This document shows, in pieces, positions 46,202 to 55,215 of a DNA stretch of 64,000 nt. This DNA comes from Parapedobacter flavus. Its GTDB lineage: Bacteria; Bacteroidota; Bacteroidia; Sphingobacteriales; Sphingobacteriaceae. Position numbers and translations under genes: made by a program. The number at the start of each line of letters is the position of its first letter. Position 1 is the stretch's first letter. The stretch is taken from the NCBI RefSeq assembly GCF_035818675.1, contig NZ_JAYKZZ010000006.1:62001-126000 (forward strand). Direction: 5' to 3'. The notes under the pieces were generated by a model that saw only the letters and a program-made list of their open reading frames with translations, was not told the DNA's origin and made no database searches.

Positions 46202-46733
46202 TCGCCTGGATTATTTGCTTTAACTGCTTCAAACATCTTGATTTCTGACTTTTTACCGTGTCTTTGGATTCATAAGACATTTGTCGTTGTATATCATCTA
46301 ATTTCAACCCTTTGTAGTAAAACAGATGGAGTACCTGTTGGCATTTCGGCCCTAATTGAAGATAAGCCCGTTGAAGTAATTTAAGCCGTTCTTCCGTTGT
46401 GTCGATTTCAAATAGTGTCATTTCTTCCGTGAGCTCATCGCCTAGCGGCTCTTCTTGTTGTGGGTTTGATTTGAGATAGGCGAAAATCTTGTATTTTCCG
46501 ATCGCATACAGATAGGTCTTGATGCTACTTTTCAATCCATTCAGCTTTCCTTTCACCATGTTTTCATATAAAACGATCATGCTGTCGTGATAGATATCCA
46601 GCGCAACCTCGGTTGTTATGGGATACCGCTGGGCAAATGCTAAAAACCCACTTTTATATTGAAGATAGATCACATCCAACGTTGTTGTATCACCATTTTG
46701 CAGGGATTGAATCCACTGTCGCTCTTTATTCAT
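46188..46733 (-). CDS. ECF-type sigma-70 family RNA polymerase sigma factor
   Basis: Sigma factor of 181 residues with region 2 (FLAFAQRYPITTEVALDIYHDSMIVLYE and SIKTYLYAIGKYKIFAYLK) and region 4 (LQLGPKCQQVLHLFYYKGLKLDDIQRQM, then KSQKSRCLKQLKQ). Overlaps the anti-sigma-like gene by 14 bp. Divergent from the barrel protein gene (155 bp between starts). An inverted repeat GTAGA-N4-TCTAC (46830-46843) lies in that gap. Together with the CHAT protein this is a signalling unit; targets are unknown but may include the divergent envelope genes. Confidence 0.88.
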   Translation of the reverse strand: MNKERQWIQSLQNGDTTTLDVIYLQYKSGFLAFAQRYPITTEVALDIYHDSMIVLYENMVKGKLNGLKSSIKTYLYAIGKYKIFAYLKSNPQQEEPLGDELTEEMTLFEIDTTEERLKLLQRAYLQLGPKCQQVLHLFYYKGLKLDDIQRQMSYESKDTVKSQKSRCLKQLKQIIQANGKG

Positions 46734-46829
46734 TTAGTGGGTTTGAAGTTAAAAAGTAAACATCAGCACCGAAAATAGAAAAAAATATCAAAAACGATGT
46801 TTACCTCAGCCGATATGATACACTAAAAT

Positions 46830-46843
46830 GTAGAAGCGTCTAC
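46830..46843. promoter_or_regulatory. Inverted repeat between sigma factor and barrel gene
   Basis: GTAGA, four bases AGCG, TCTAC: a perfect 5-bp-arm palindrome, 46 bp before the barrel ATG. Possible operator or sigma recognition element; short enough to be chance. Confidence 0.3.
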
Positions 46844-46888
46844 GCAGGGAGCGGCAGGCCTATTATTAATCAGTATCAATTTTAAAGT

Positions 46889-47428
46889 ATGAAAAAAGTA
46901 GTATCCGGATTGTTATTCACAATTTTTACAGCTTTAGCTGGCTACGGCCAGCAAGGGCGTATCGACATCAATGCAGGAGTAGACTTCGGTTTGCCGATCG
47001 GCAGTTTTGGTGATGTGTATGGCTTTGGCTACGGGGCCACCGTGAAAGGCCTGTACGGTATCAGTGAAGCGGGGCAAATTGGTCTTACCCTAGGTTATCA
47101 ACGTTTTGGGCTAAAAGACAGCTATGACGAAAACATGAGCGGCTCGATGGGTATATCACCGGTTTTCGCCGTGTACCGACACAACTTCGGCGGCCTGTAT
47201 ATAGAACCGCAAGCGGGCCTTTCAATTAATAGCGTCAACCTCAAAGCAAATGCCGGTGGGATGGATTTCGGCGGGTCGGCTTCGAATACTTCTTTTGGGT
47301 ATGCGGCGGGTATCGGATACATGTTGGGAAACATCGATTTGTCTGCCCGCTATCAAGGGTTAACGCAGTCGGGTGAAAATTTGAGTTTCATTGGCCTGCG
47401 TATCGGCTACAATTTTGGGATTAAGTGA
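46889..47428 (+). CDS. Outer-membrane beta-barrel protein, paralogue of the 16781-17320 gene
   Basis: Protein of 179 residues, signal peptide with cleavage near AGYGQ, glycine-rich alternating strands, and a final aromatic strand (LRIGYNFGIK). The same length and the same block order as the barrel at 16781-17320 (AGVDFGLPIGSFGDV, VKGLYGISEAGQIGLTLGY, RFGLKD, YRHNFGGLY). As at the first locus, lipoprotein genes follow directly. A surface or assembly role is inferred. Confidence 0.72.
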   Translation: MKKVVSGLLFTIFTALAGYGQQGRIDINAGVDFGLPIGSFGDVYGFGYGATVKGLYGISEAGQIGLTLGYQRFGLKDSYDENMSGSMGISPVFAVYRHNFGGLYIEPQAGLSINSVNLKANAGGMDFGGSASNTSFGYAAGIGYMLGNIDLSARYQGLTQSGENLSFIGLRIGYNFGIK

Positions 47429-47512
47429 CTGATACCCATAAAGTATACGCTTGACACGCAAGAATATAATAACTAAAAGGATGTACCCTAGCACAATATC
47501 ACGAAAAAAATC

Positions 47513-48043
47513 ATGAAGAAGATACAGACCATTTTAATTGCAGCTTCCATCCTCACGGTGGGCTTAGGCGCCTGCTCCAAGGACGAGAACCCCTTGCAAG
47601 AGGATAAAACACTAAAAGACAAAACATTCGAACTACAGGTAGCATCGATTACCTGTAACGCCTGGGACGGGCCGCGCGACGAATATAACGGTTTTCATGC
47701 CGGGCAGAAAATAGGCACCTTGAGCCTCAAACTGACGGACGAGGAATCGGAGTTTTGGTATGCATATAAAGTCACGCTTTCCACGGAAACAAAACCGCTC
47801 CTGGAAAACGACGCTTACTGGTTGGACCACGCCAAGTACACGACCGTTTCCGTGAAATATAGAACATGGTTTGACAACGGACCGCATTACGAGGGCGTGT
47901 ACAGGAAAAGCGAATTTGATGAAGAAGAAATGGTCAACCTCAAGGGGGACGACATTTCCAGCATGAGTAAAATAGATGATGTATTTATTAATGAACATGC
48001 TTCTTATCCCGTTCGTTTGATCTTCAAAGTCATCGAACAATAG
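47513..48043 (+). CDS. Hypothetical lipoprotein
   Basis: Lipoprotein of 176 residues (ILTVGLGAC lipobox, then SKDENPLQED). The mature part has strand-like segments (FELQVASITCNAWDGP, KIGTLSLKL, WYAYKVTLSTETKPL) and an acidic C-terminal half. No family recognised. First of the run of lipoprotein genes after the barrel, 8 bp before the next start, so co-translated with it. Confidence 0.6.
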   Translation: MKKIQTILIAASILTVGLGACSKDENPLQEDKTLKDKTFELQVASITCNAWDGPRDEYNGFHAGQKIGTLSLKLTDEESEFWYAYKVTLSTETKPLLENDAYWLDHAKYTTVSVKYRTWFDNGPHYEGVYRKSEFDEEEMVNLKGDDISSMSKIDDVFINEHASYPVRLIFKVIEQ

Positions 48044-48050
48044 AAAGCAA

Positions 48051-48596
48051 ATGATACGCATAGACAAAATACGGCCCCTACTACTGGTACTTATTGCCCT
48101 CACAATGGGGTCGATGTCCTGCTCGAAGAACGAAAATAAGCCCGAAGAACAGCAATCGGGGCAAATCTCATTTGACACTTCCGGAGATAACACCGGTTCC
48201 AAAACAGGGAAATGCGTTATTTCTACCGTAGAAGGAAGTACTAATATTTATCAGTTTGTCGCCGTCGACGGCTCTGCAAGCACACAACAAACATTCAGCC
48301 TGATAATCCATAAAAGCTTCAGTGACAATTCGCTGTCGAACCCTTCTCCAGGTACATACCCCATCGGTACGGAAACCTCTTTGGCAGAAACTGATGGTTT
48401 TCGAATCATGTATAGCGACCGCACGAGGGGCAAAGTATATGGCGGCGACAATGTTTCGGGTTCGTTGACGGTCACCAAAAGCATGAGCACGCTCGTTGAA
48501 GGAACCTTCACATTCAGCGCGGGTATGGGGTTGCTGGGTGATGGCGTAATCACGCTGTCCAACGGCAAATTTTCTGCAGTACTCAAAAACAAGTAG
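48051..48596 (+). CDS. Hypothetical beta-rich lipoprotein
   Basis: Lipoprotein of 181 residues (LVLIALTMGSMSC lipobox). The mature part shows the pattern also seen at 48643 and 54576: PSPGTYPIGTE, then GSLTVTKSMSTLVEGTFTFSA, then a closing strand (GVITLSNGKFSAVL). Probably a small beta-sandwich family expanded within this locus; function unknown. It starts 8 bp after the previous gene. Confidence 0.6.
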   Translation: MIRIDKIRPLLLVLIALTMGSMSCSKNENKPEEQQSGQISFDTSGDNTGSKTGKCVISTVEGSTNIYQFVAVDGSASTQQTFSLIIHKSFSDNSLSNPSPGTYPIGTETSLAETDGFRIMYSDRTRGKVYGGDNVSGSLTVTKSMSTLVEGTFTFSAGMGLLGDGVITLSNGKFSAVLKNK

Positions 48597-48642
48597 ACAT
48601 CCATTTGAAACGGATATTATGAATCTTATAAGACAACACACG

Positions 48643-49185
48643 ATGAAACAGATTATCACGCGATTACTAGCCCTTACACTCCTCGCGTCCGTAGCGGCTT
48701 GCAAAAAAAACAATAGCCCCACCGATCAAAAACAGGGCGAAGCGACGATAACCGTCACCGGAGAGGTGGAAGGTACCTATTCGGGTATGGCAGATTTTCA
48801 CTATATAGATCATGGACACGGAGCAAGCTGGGAAATCTTCTTGCACGACTCATCGCCGGCAATATTCTCGGTGACTATTTTGCAATTCCGGGTAGATGAA
48901 AATGTAACGCGGCCGGGAATCGGAACGTATAGCATTGGTGGTGCTGTACAGGCAGATTATGTCGGTATTTTCACACCTTATGACGGAAATCCCATGAGTA
49001 ACATAGAGTACGGAACCGTCAACAAGGATGGGGATGCCGGCTCCTTGACCATCACCTCATCCGATGAGAACACGGTAAAAGGAACTCTTCAGTTTACCGC
49101 CGATAGGCACGACGACGAAATGAATGTGGTGGGTACAATCAACGTATCGGGAGAATTTACAGCAAACAAAAGACGAGTTGATTAA
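48643..49185 (+). CDS. Hypothetical beta-rich lipoprotein
   Basis: ATG 48643 (MKQIITRLLALTLLASVAAC) gives the lipobox directly; ATG 48619 adds eight residues. The 180-residue protein carries TGEVEGTYSGMADFHYID, GIGTYSIGG, GSLTITSSDENTVKGTLQF, HDDEMNVVGTINVSGEFTA. The last blocks match the 54576 protein nearly strand by strand (HGHDD and ISGEFTA), so the two are diverged paralogues 6 kb apart. No function known. Confidence 0.62.
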   Translation: MKQIITRLLALTLLASVAACKKNNSPTDQKQGEATITVTGEVEGTYSGMADFHYIDHGHGASWEIFLHDSSPAIFSVTILQFRVDENVTRPGIGTYSIGGAVQADYVGIFTPYDGNPMSNIEYGTVNKDGDAGSLTITSSDENTVKGTLQFTADRHDDEMNVVGTINVSGEFTANKRRVD

Positions 49186-49209
49186 CAAGTTAACGAAAGA
49201 AGGATAGTC

Positions 49210-49656
49210 ATGAAAATATGTCATGTACGGTCGGTGGTTTTAACGATGGCAATGGGACTCATGTCAGTATCCTGTACGAAAAATGATAGTAAAATAAAGG
49301 AAGACAGTCATGCAACCAACGACAAAATAAACGATTGCCTCGGTATATCTGTACCTGCTCCTGCTTCGGCCGTCTTTATCGCTTGTGGACAATACGATTT
49401 CGGAAATAGTGCCAACTTCCGGTATGCCGGGCCCTGGGATGAAGTTGTTCAATTTTTCTCCTCAAATCTCAACAAAGACGAGTGGACATTGACCAGTCAG
49501 ACCTATGATACCAGAGACGAGGACACCAGCAGTTCGCTCCACGGAGAATGGAAAGCTGAGGGAAAAAATGTCACGTTAGGTGTTGTACTCCAGGATTCCA
49601 GGATTGATGAGTCTGCCGGATCCATTGTTGGGATTATCACGGTATTAACTGATTGA
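49210..49656 (+). CDS. Hypothetical small lipoprotein
   Basis: Lipoprotein of 148 residues (LTMAMGLMSVSC lipobox). The mature part resembles a known lipoprotein layout in which a strand pair is followed by WDEVVQFFSSNLNKDEWTL and a second strand with TSQTYD: the segment looks like small domains that start with a P-x-P turn and end in a 'W-x-[LV]-T' strand. Function unknown. Its stop overlaps the open frame of the next gene. Confidence 0.55.
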   Translation: MKICHVRSVVLTMAMGLMSVSCTKNDSKIKEDSHATNDKINDCLGISVPAPASAVFIACGQYDFGNSANFRYAGPWDEVVQFFSSNLNKDEWTLTSQTYDTRDEDTSSSLHGEWKAEGKNVTLGVVLQDSRIDESAGSIVGIITVLTD

Positions 49657-49685
49657 TATTATTCAGCAGTAAACACAAATTAATC

Positions 49686-50846
49686 ATGAAACATTGTAAA
49701 CAAATCTACCTTTTAATGCTGTTAATCATTGTTCCACTATGGTTACTTGCTTGTGGCAACAATGGCAATGGGAACAAAGCTGATGGATTCGACAAGGAGG
49801 AAACGAGCGGGGAAAAGAGGGATGATTTTTCGGGAACCGAAGATGTAGAACATTCGGAAATACCGGATAACGAAACGGAAATGCTTGCACAGGGTATCAA
49901 TATTGGCATTAAGTCAATCACGATCCCCGAACACCCAAGGGGTGATTATGTCCCTTTCTCCAATTGCCCGCAAGACAAGGTCAGCAAGTTTGAGTTTCGT
50001 GTGGAAAACAGAGGGGCTGATTTCGATAAAAAAGGTAAAGCCATCTTCGGTGCCGTGCAAATCAAAAGACTTTCGGATGGAGCGGTTTTGCTCAACGAAG
50101 AAGCCGTGCTGGAGTTCAGAGCCTTTACACCGGGATGGGTGCGGTTTCGGTTCGACCCGATAGACCTGTCTCAACCAGGATTGTATGAAGTGACCGTCGA
50201 ATCGTATATGGTCGACTTACCGGCTTACCTGAAAGACAAATCAGTGAAACCAAAGGCTCTGGATACAGACTTGTCGGATAACAAGGCGGTGTATGTCAAC
50301 CGAGTCCTTGATCCCGAATCATTGGAGGCCAAGGAGAAGCACGCGTTTGATTTTGAAGGGATGCAAAGCACAGCGGATTTAGCTGGTCAAGGTTGGAACT
50401 ATAGCTGTTTGCCGGATTCGGTGCATATTTCCAACGAGGGAGTAGGAGATAGTAAAGCGATTGAAGTCCATCTCCACCGAGGAGACAAAAACAAGCGGAA
50501 ATTATATACGCCCACCGTGGCGATGCCCGAAGATGCACAGGTGGATTTCCAATTTAAGCTACTGGATGCCCAATCAGGAAAAAACGTGACCGAAGAATTA
50601 ATGGCATCAGAAACGTTTAAAGCTGCAGTTTCCCTCCAGAAAATCTGTTCAACAGGCGTAGCTGTGACCTATAAGCATAAGGTATCAGACGCACAGGCGA
50701 CGGAAGATGGATTTTTTAGGTTCCCGCATGTACCTGTTCATCAGGAACCGGGGAATTACAGGGGACAAATTGAATTCTCCAACCTATCTGGTTATCCGGA
50801 GATTTTGTTGGTAGTCGACCATGTTGTCGTACAGCCAAGGAAATAA
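49686..50846 (+). CDS. Hypothetical lipoprotein with Ig/CARDB-like region
   Basis: From ATG 49686 (MKHCKQIYLLMLLIIVPLWL, then LAC) this is a 386-residue lipoprotein with an acidic, low-complexity linker (DKEETSGEKRDDFSGTEDVE). The mature part contains strand-rich sections such as KFEFRVENRGADFDKKGKAI and FDPIDLSQPGLYEVTVES, reminiscent of CARDB/Ig-like folds that describe 'difference between vectors', and a second half with VDFQFKLLDAQSG. No family assigned with certainty. Confidence 0.55.
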   Translation: MKHCKQIYLLMLLIIVPLWLLACGNNGNGNKADGFDKEETSGEKRDDFSGTEDVEHSEIPDNETEMLAQGINIGIKSITIPEHPRGDYVPFSNCPQDKVSKFEFRVENRGADFDKKGKAIFGAVQIKRLSDGAVLLNEEAVLEFRAFTPGWVRFRFDPIDLSQPGLYEVTVESYMVDLPAYLKDKSVKPKALDTDLSDNKAVYVNRVLDPESLEAKEKHAFDFEGMQSTADLAGQGWNYSCLPDSVHISNEGVGDSKAIEVHLHRGDKNKRKLYTPTVAMPEDAQVDFQFKLLDAQSGKNVTEELMASETFKAAVSLQKICSTGVAVTYKHKVSDAQATEDGFFRFPHVPVHQEPGNYRGQIEFSNLSGYPEILLVVDHVVVQPRK

Positions 50847-50874
50847 GCAACGTATTTCAGAAAATAATAAGACG

Positions 50875-51435
50875 ATGAATATAATAATGAGAAAGACAAT
50901 CGTACCAACCCTGATAGGCATGATGGTTTTATGCGTATTAGGAGCCTGTTCGAAGGCAGGTGACAAAAATGAGGATAAGGATACATCGGCCGATCAACAT
51001 ACTTATGAGATCTCCATTGCCGGTGGTAAGACTTATAAGGGTAGCGTGCCGAGATATGCCCCAGGGGTAGTAGAGGTATATAATCCGATTGCCTATGTCA
51101 TCGATGATGAAGAAATCGGCAGAGGAGTAAGCACAATGCTTCTGGATCGCGGCGCCTTTCAAATCGGAATCGGATTTCTGTTGGACGACAACAACCAACC
51201 TACCCGTGCCGAGAGTCAGGGATTCGCTTTTGGCGAATGGGGAACCGAAGATAAATATGGCCCGGCGGGCCCCATCAGTATGACATTGAAAAGCTATAAG
51301 GAACATACCATTTCTTTTGCCGGTGAAGACGGGACTGTAGCATCATTCACCCTAAGCTTTAGCGGGAAGTTTAAATTAGGAGCTGACGGCGAGGAAGTCG
51401 ATGTCAGCGGTGAAGTAGTGATTGCCGCACCTTAG
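50875..51435 (+). CDS. Hypothetical lipoprotein
   Basis: ATG 50875 gives a signal peptide with the lipobox VLCVLGAC; the open frame back to 50821 would overlap the preceding gene. The 186-residue chain has TYEISIAGGKTYKGSVP, VSTMLLDRGAFQIGIGFLL and a C-terminal FTLSFSGKFKLGADGEEVD with closing VSGEVVI. The final [F]SGKF / VSGEV pair resembles the closing strands of the neighbouring lipoproteins. Function unknown. Confidence 0.6.
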   Translation: MNIIMRKTIVPTLIGMMVLCVLGACSKAGDKNEDKDTSADQHTYEISIAGGKTYKGSVPRYAPGVVEVYNPIAYVIDDEEIGRGVSTMLLDRGAFQIGIGFLLDDNNQPTRAESQGFAFGEWGTEDKYGPAGPISMTLKSYKEHTISFAGEDGTVASFTLSFSGKFKLGADGEEVDVSGEVVIAAP

Positions 51436-51457
51436 CATTGGATTATAAAACACGGAA

Positions 51458-52765
51458 ATGAAAAATATGCCTATTAAAATTGGGGTCATTTTAGTCGCTG
51501 CGATTGCCTGTCTGATTTCCTGCTCCAAAAAGCAAGATCCCAATCCACCCGGAGAGGAAGAGGAGCTTCAATTGCAGCTCACCGCCGATGAAACTGATGT
51601 AGAAGCAGGTAAAGAAATTACATTGACCGTAATGGCTGGCGGGCAGTCCATTACCGATGCCGACATTTATATCGACAATCAGAAAGTAACCGGTTATCAA
51701 CATGCTTTCGACGAGCCTGGAGCGAAAAGTATACAAGCAAAGAAAGCAGGCTATAAAGAAAGTGATTTAGTTGCTATTGATGTATATCGGTGGAATGTAT
51801 ATGTAGCCGGTTACGAAAGCAACGGGGCGATAGATGTGGCTAAGATATGGAAAGGCCAACACAATGACGAGGAAGGAGATTGGGCGGCACAAAACCTCGC
51901 TGATGAAGGGTATCATGCCGCTGCCAACGCGATTACTATTTCAGATGGTGATGTTTATGTAGCTGGATACCAAAATAACGGTAGCCAACGTACTGTTGCT
52001 AAGCTATGGAAGAACGGTGAAGCAGATGACTTAAGCGATGGAACGGGAAATGCCGATGCTACCGCCATTGCTGTTTCGGGTAGCGATGTATATGTTGCAG
52101 GGTACGAAGACCACACCAAGGTTGTCGCTAAACTATGGAAAAACGGCGTGGCACAGGACCTCAGCGATGGAACGGAAAATACCTGGGTGTATGCGACTGC
52201 TGTGTCGGGTGATGACGTATATGCCGCAGGTCAAGAAGGTAATTTCTATAAAGCTAAAATGTGGGAAAACGGAGTGGTACACGACCTCAACGAGGGGGAC
52301 CTGATGGGGTATCGGGTAACTGCTCGCTCGATCGCTGTTTCGGGGAGCGATGTATATGTAGCTGGCTATGACTACAAAAATCAATCCGGCGCTAAATATA
52401 CAGCAAAGCTATGGAAAAACGGCGAAGCGCAAGACCTGACTGATGGAAGAACATATAATGCTTATGCGAATGCGGTTGTTGCATCAGGTAGTAATGTATA
52501 TGTGGCGGGTTATGAACAAATCGATGGTAAATATATAGCCAAGCTATGGAAAAACGGTGAAGCGCAAGACCTCAGCGATGGAATGGAGAATGCCTATGCC
52601 ACTTCCATTGCTGTGTCAGGCAACGATGTATATGTGGCAGGTTATGAACACAACGGTTCAAAATATATAGCCAAGCTGTGGAAAAACGGTGAAGCGCAAG
52701 ACCTCACCGATGGGTGGTACAACGCGAAGGCTTATTCGGTGGCAGTGGGTAAAAGCTATGAGTAA
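51458..52765 (+). CDS. Lipoprotein with N-terminal Ig-like domain and seven propeller-type repeats
   Basis: Lipoprotein of 435 residues (AIACLISC lipobox). After a short Ig-like part (LTADETDVEAGKEITLTV, about residues 35-110) come about seven repeats of roughly 45 residues with the core DVYVAGYE...AKLWKNGEAQDLSDG, best preserved in the last four. Seven such four-strand units would close a beta-propeller. The repeats are nearly identical at the protein level, suggesting recent expansion or conversion. Function unknown, presumably surface-exposed binding (inference). Confidence 0.65.
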   Translation: MKNMPIKIGVILVAAIACLISCSKKQDPNPPGEEEELQLQLTADETDVEAGKEITLTVMAGGQSITDADIYIDNQKVTGYQHAFDEPGAKSIQAKKAGYKESDLVAIDVYRWNVYVAGYESNGAIDVAKIWKGQHNDEEGDWAAQNLADEGYHAAANAITISDGDVYVAGYQNNGSQRTVAKLWKNGEADDLSDGTGNADATAIAVSGSDVYVAGYEDHTKVVAKLWKNGVAQDLSDGTENTWVYATAVSGDDVYAAGQEGNFYKAKMWENGVVHDLNEGDLMGYRVTARSIAVSGSDVYVAGYDYKNQSGAKYTAKLWKNGEAQDLTDGRTYNAYANAVVASGSNVYVAGYEQIDGKYIAKLWKNGEAQDLSDGMENAYATSIAVSGNDVYVAGYEHNGSKYIAKLWKNGEAQDLTDGWYNAKAYSVAVGKSYE

Positions 52766-52806
52766 AAACAGACGCGATTTCAATTGATGGTTAAATACGT
52801 AACTAA

Positions 52807-54573
52807 ATGAACTTCACAAAAATAAAATTATCATTCCTTTTAGTAACATGGCTGGCAACTGCACAAAGCGCCACTGACCCCAAGACCATTGATCTCGGTT
52901 TTGCACCCGACTTTATTGACTTTTCGCCAGATGACAAGTATATGGTAGCGGAAAACGAAAACCAATATTTGGTATGGAACGTAGCATCCGAAACCAAAGT
53001 ATTGGAAGGTAAGTACACCTTTAAGATAGGGCGTTTTATAAATACGATCAATATCCCTACGGGTAGCGGCTATTTTCTGTTTGGCAACGAGGAAGTGTTT
53101 ATCACCGTGGATTACGAACGGAATAAGACCACTATGAAAGCTTTCGGCCTAACCGACGGCACCCCACTTTGGGAGTCTGACCAGCTCGATATGGGTGTAA
53201 CCCTAGCAGAAACCATCATAAGTGCGCACGCCGGAGGGGTCATCGATATGGAAATGAACGCCCACCGATTTGATGAAGCCAAGATCGCCAACAATTTTTT
53301 TACTAAAGACCGCTTTCTCGATCGGCTTATTAACTATATCCCCGAAAAAAATGCGATAGCCCTAAACGGAAAAAACGGCTTGCAATTGGTGGATATCCGC
53401 AATGGAGAAATCCGCTGGACGCAAGAGGACTTCAAAGGCGGAATAGGAGAGTTGTTGTTTGATGGAGCAACCGACAGATTGTATGCCATCACTGTTCCTG
53501 CAACGGATGGCGCACTCGATCAGTTGACGACAACCCCTGCAGTAATCGCTTTGGACGCCAATACTGGCGAGTTGCTGTGGAATGTGGAATACACGGGCAA
53601 GTTTATACCTGGTTATGCATCGCTGATTGGCACCACACTGATTCTTCCTTATTTGGAACTTATGTTGATAGACACCAAAACAGGCGCCGAACGCGACGGC
53701 GACGTGAAAGGCCGCCTCGCTGCGGCACGCAACGTAACCAAAGGCTTGGGAGGGCTGATGGCCTTAGACCAAGCTATGGGAGGAAGCTTCGGATCGACCG
53801 ACAACAGTAATAGCAAATACAACCGCCTAATTCCTCGCCAGCTCCATTTCGATCGTGACGGAAAATTATATTATTTCACGATGTTTAACGATAAAGGGCA
53901 ATGGGGGACCGGTGGAAAAAAAGGACTCCTTACCATAGACATTCATCAAGATAAGATAGAAACGGAAAAATATGATGTACTAGGCAATCAATGGACGGTG
54001 ATGCAAGATATGATGGTGGATGGTGTGTTTTATGTGAAAGCCCGCGGCAACCTGAACCGTACCATTATTAAGGCGATAGATGCAACGAGTGGGGCGGAGC
54101 TTTTTGAAACGAACAAAGCCAAGAATAGTGCCGACGTTGCCAAGGCGTTTAACCCCTTTATCGTCGCCAACGACCGGATTGTCGATGTCGTTTCCCAGGG
54201 CGTTTATGTACTGGACGCCAAAACAGGCGAGGAAATCTCATACACCACGACTAAGAATATGGGCGTGGGTACCGTTAAATACAGCCATTTGTATAGCGGG
54301 GGCGTGCTGCTTTTCGGCACGAAAGGCGTAGGGGTCATGAACCTCGACGGGACAGTCATTGCGAGTGCACCTGCTAAGAATGTGAAAGGTTTCACGACTA
54401 CTTCAGATGGGGAGATATGGCTGTTAGAAAGTAAGAAATTTATTCGTTTGGATGCCAGGAAGGGTGAAACCTTGGAAACCCAAGCTTTGAAACAAGCGGA
54501 TTATTTCGCTTTTAGCCCATCCGGGAAAATACTTGCCCGCTGCGAGGGGACGGATATACGGCTTTACCAATAA
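52807..54573 (+). CDS. Secreted PQQ-like beta-propeller protein
   Basis: Protein of 588 residues with a signal peptide (LSFLLVTWLATAQS) and PQQ/quinoprotein-like repeats without enzyme motifs: LDANTGELLWNVEYTG, IDATSGAELFETN, LDAKTGEEISY, and an opening WD-type blade (FAPDFIDFSPDDKYMVAEN). No cytochrome or PQQ-binding Trp/Cys-Cys pair seen, so probably a structural or binding propeller. The next gene starts 2 bp after its stop, so the two are probably co-expressed. Confidence 0.68.
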   Translation: MNFTKIKLSFLLVTWLATAQSATDPKTIDLGFAPDFIDFSPDDKYMVAENENQYLVWNVASETKVLEGKYTFKIGRFINTINIPTGSGYFLFGNEEVFITVDYERNKTTMKAFGLTDGTPLWESDQLDMGVTLAETIISAHAGGVIDMEMNAHRFDEAKIANNFFTKDRFLDRLINYIPEKNAIALNGKNGLQLVDIRNGEIRWTQEDFKGGIGELLFDGATDRLYAITVPATDGALDQLTTTPAVIALDANTGELLWNVEYTGKFIPGYASLIGTTLILPYLELMLIDTKTGAERDGDVKGRLAAARNVTKGLGGLMALDQAMGGSFGSTDNSNSKYNRLIPRQLHFDRDGKLYYFTMFNDKGQWGTGGKKGLLTIDIHQDKIETEKYDVLGNQWTVMQDMMVDGVFYVKARGNLNRTIIKAIDATSGAELFETNKAKNSADVAKAFNPFIVANDRIVDVVSQGVYVLDAKTGEEISYTTTKNMGVGTVKYSHLYSGGVLLFGTKGVGVMNLDGTVIASAPAKNVKGFTTTSDGEIWLLESKKFIRLDARKGETLETQALKQADYFAFSPSGKILARCEGTDIRLYQ

Positions 54574-54575
54574 TC

Positions 54576-55145
54576 ATGATTTGCATATACATAATAGGAC
54601 CACTCATCGTTGGGACTATATTATGGTTAGCAATTTACGTGCGAAACGAAAAGTACGATACAGCCGCCATTGGAAAAGTAACTTTACGGGTGAGCGGAGC
54701 GCTAAACAAAACACATAACGGGCATGCTGATTTTGACGTACTAGAGTTAAATGGCGACGTACTCGAGCTAAGCAGCGCAAAAGTCTGGGTGATTAACATG
54801 CGCGATGAATGGATAAAAACTTTCAGCTTTCAGCTTTCATTGTCGACGCTAGGGCATGGCAATATAACCCAGCCCGTACCGGGTAGCTACCCCATTGGGC
54901 TGGGCTCACACCGTGGTACTCCGGTCTTCTCGGCTTCCTATTCACATATCGTGAATGACGACATATTGCATATTGATGAATACGACACGTTACATAGAGG
55001 CAGTGGAAAGCTGATAATCGAGACTGCCAACGACCGGAAAGTAAGCGGAAGTTTCATGTTTACCGCGCACGGACATGATGATTCTTCAATCAGCTCGGCC
55101 ATTATTGAAATATCAGGCGAATTTACAGCAGGAAAAGCAGTCTGA
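54576..55145 (+). CDS. Single-pass membrane protein related to the beta-rich lipoproteins
   Basis: Protein of 189 residues with an N-terminal hydrophobic helix (IYIIGPLIVGTILWLAIYV), no lipobox, then the same domain as the lipoprotein at 48643: ALNKTHNGHADFDVLELNG, VPGSYPIGLGSH, GKLIIETANDRKVSGSFMF, HGHDDSSISSAIIEISGEFTA. An apparent paralogue that lost or replaced the lipoprotein signal. Last gene of the envelope run; function unknown. Confidence 0.62.
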   Translation: MICIYIIGPLIVGTILWLAIYVRNEKYDTAAIGKVTLRVSGALNKTHNGHADFDVLELNGDVLELSSAKVWVINMRDEWIKTFSFQLSLSTLGHGNITQPVPGSYPIGLGSHRGTPVFSASYSHIVNDDILHIDEYDTLHRGSGKLIIETANDRKVSGSFMFTAHGHDDSSISSAIIEISGEFTAGKAV

Positions 55146-55215
55146 CAGATAAGATGTTCTGCGTGCTCGTTGCCCCTGTACCTTTCCACTAGCGATGAAC
55201 GCCACGGTGGATAAA

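Noticed and set aside
42452..46733. Type III CRISPR-associated CHAT (Craspase) system
   Set aside because: The CHAT protein has a signal peptide and membrane anchor, and no Cas7-11 or CRISPR repeats are nearby.
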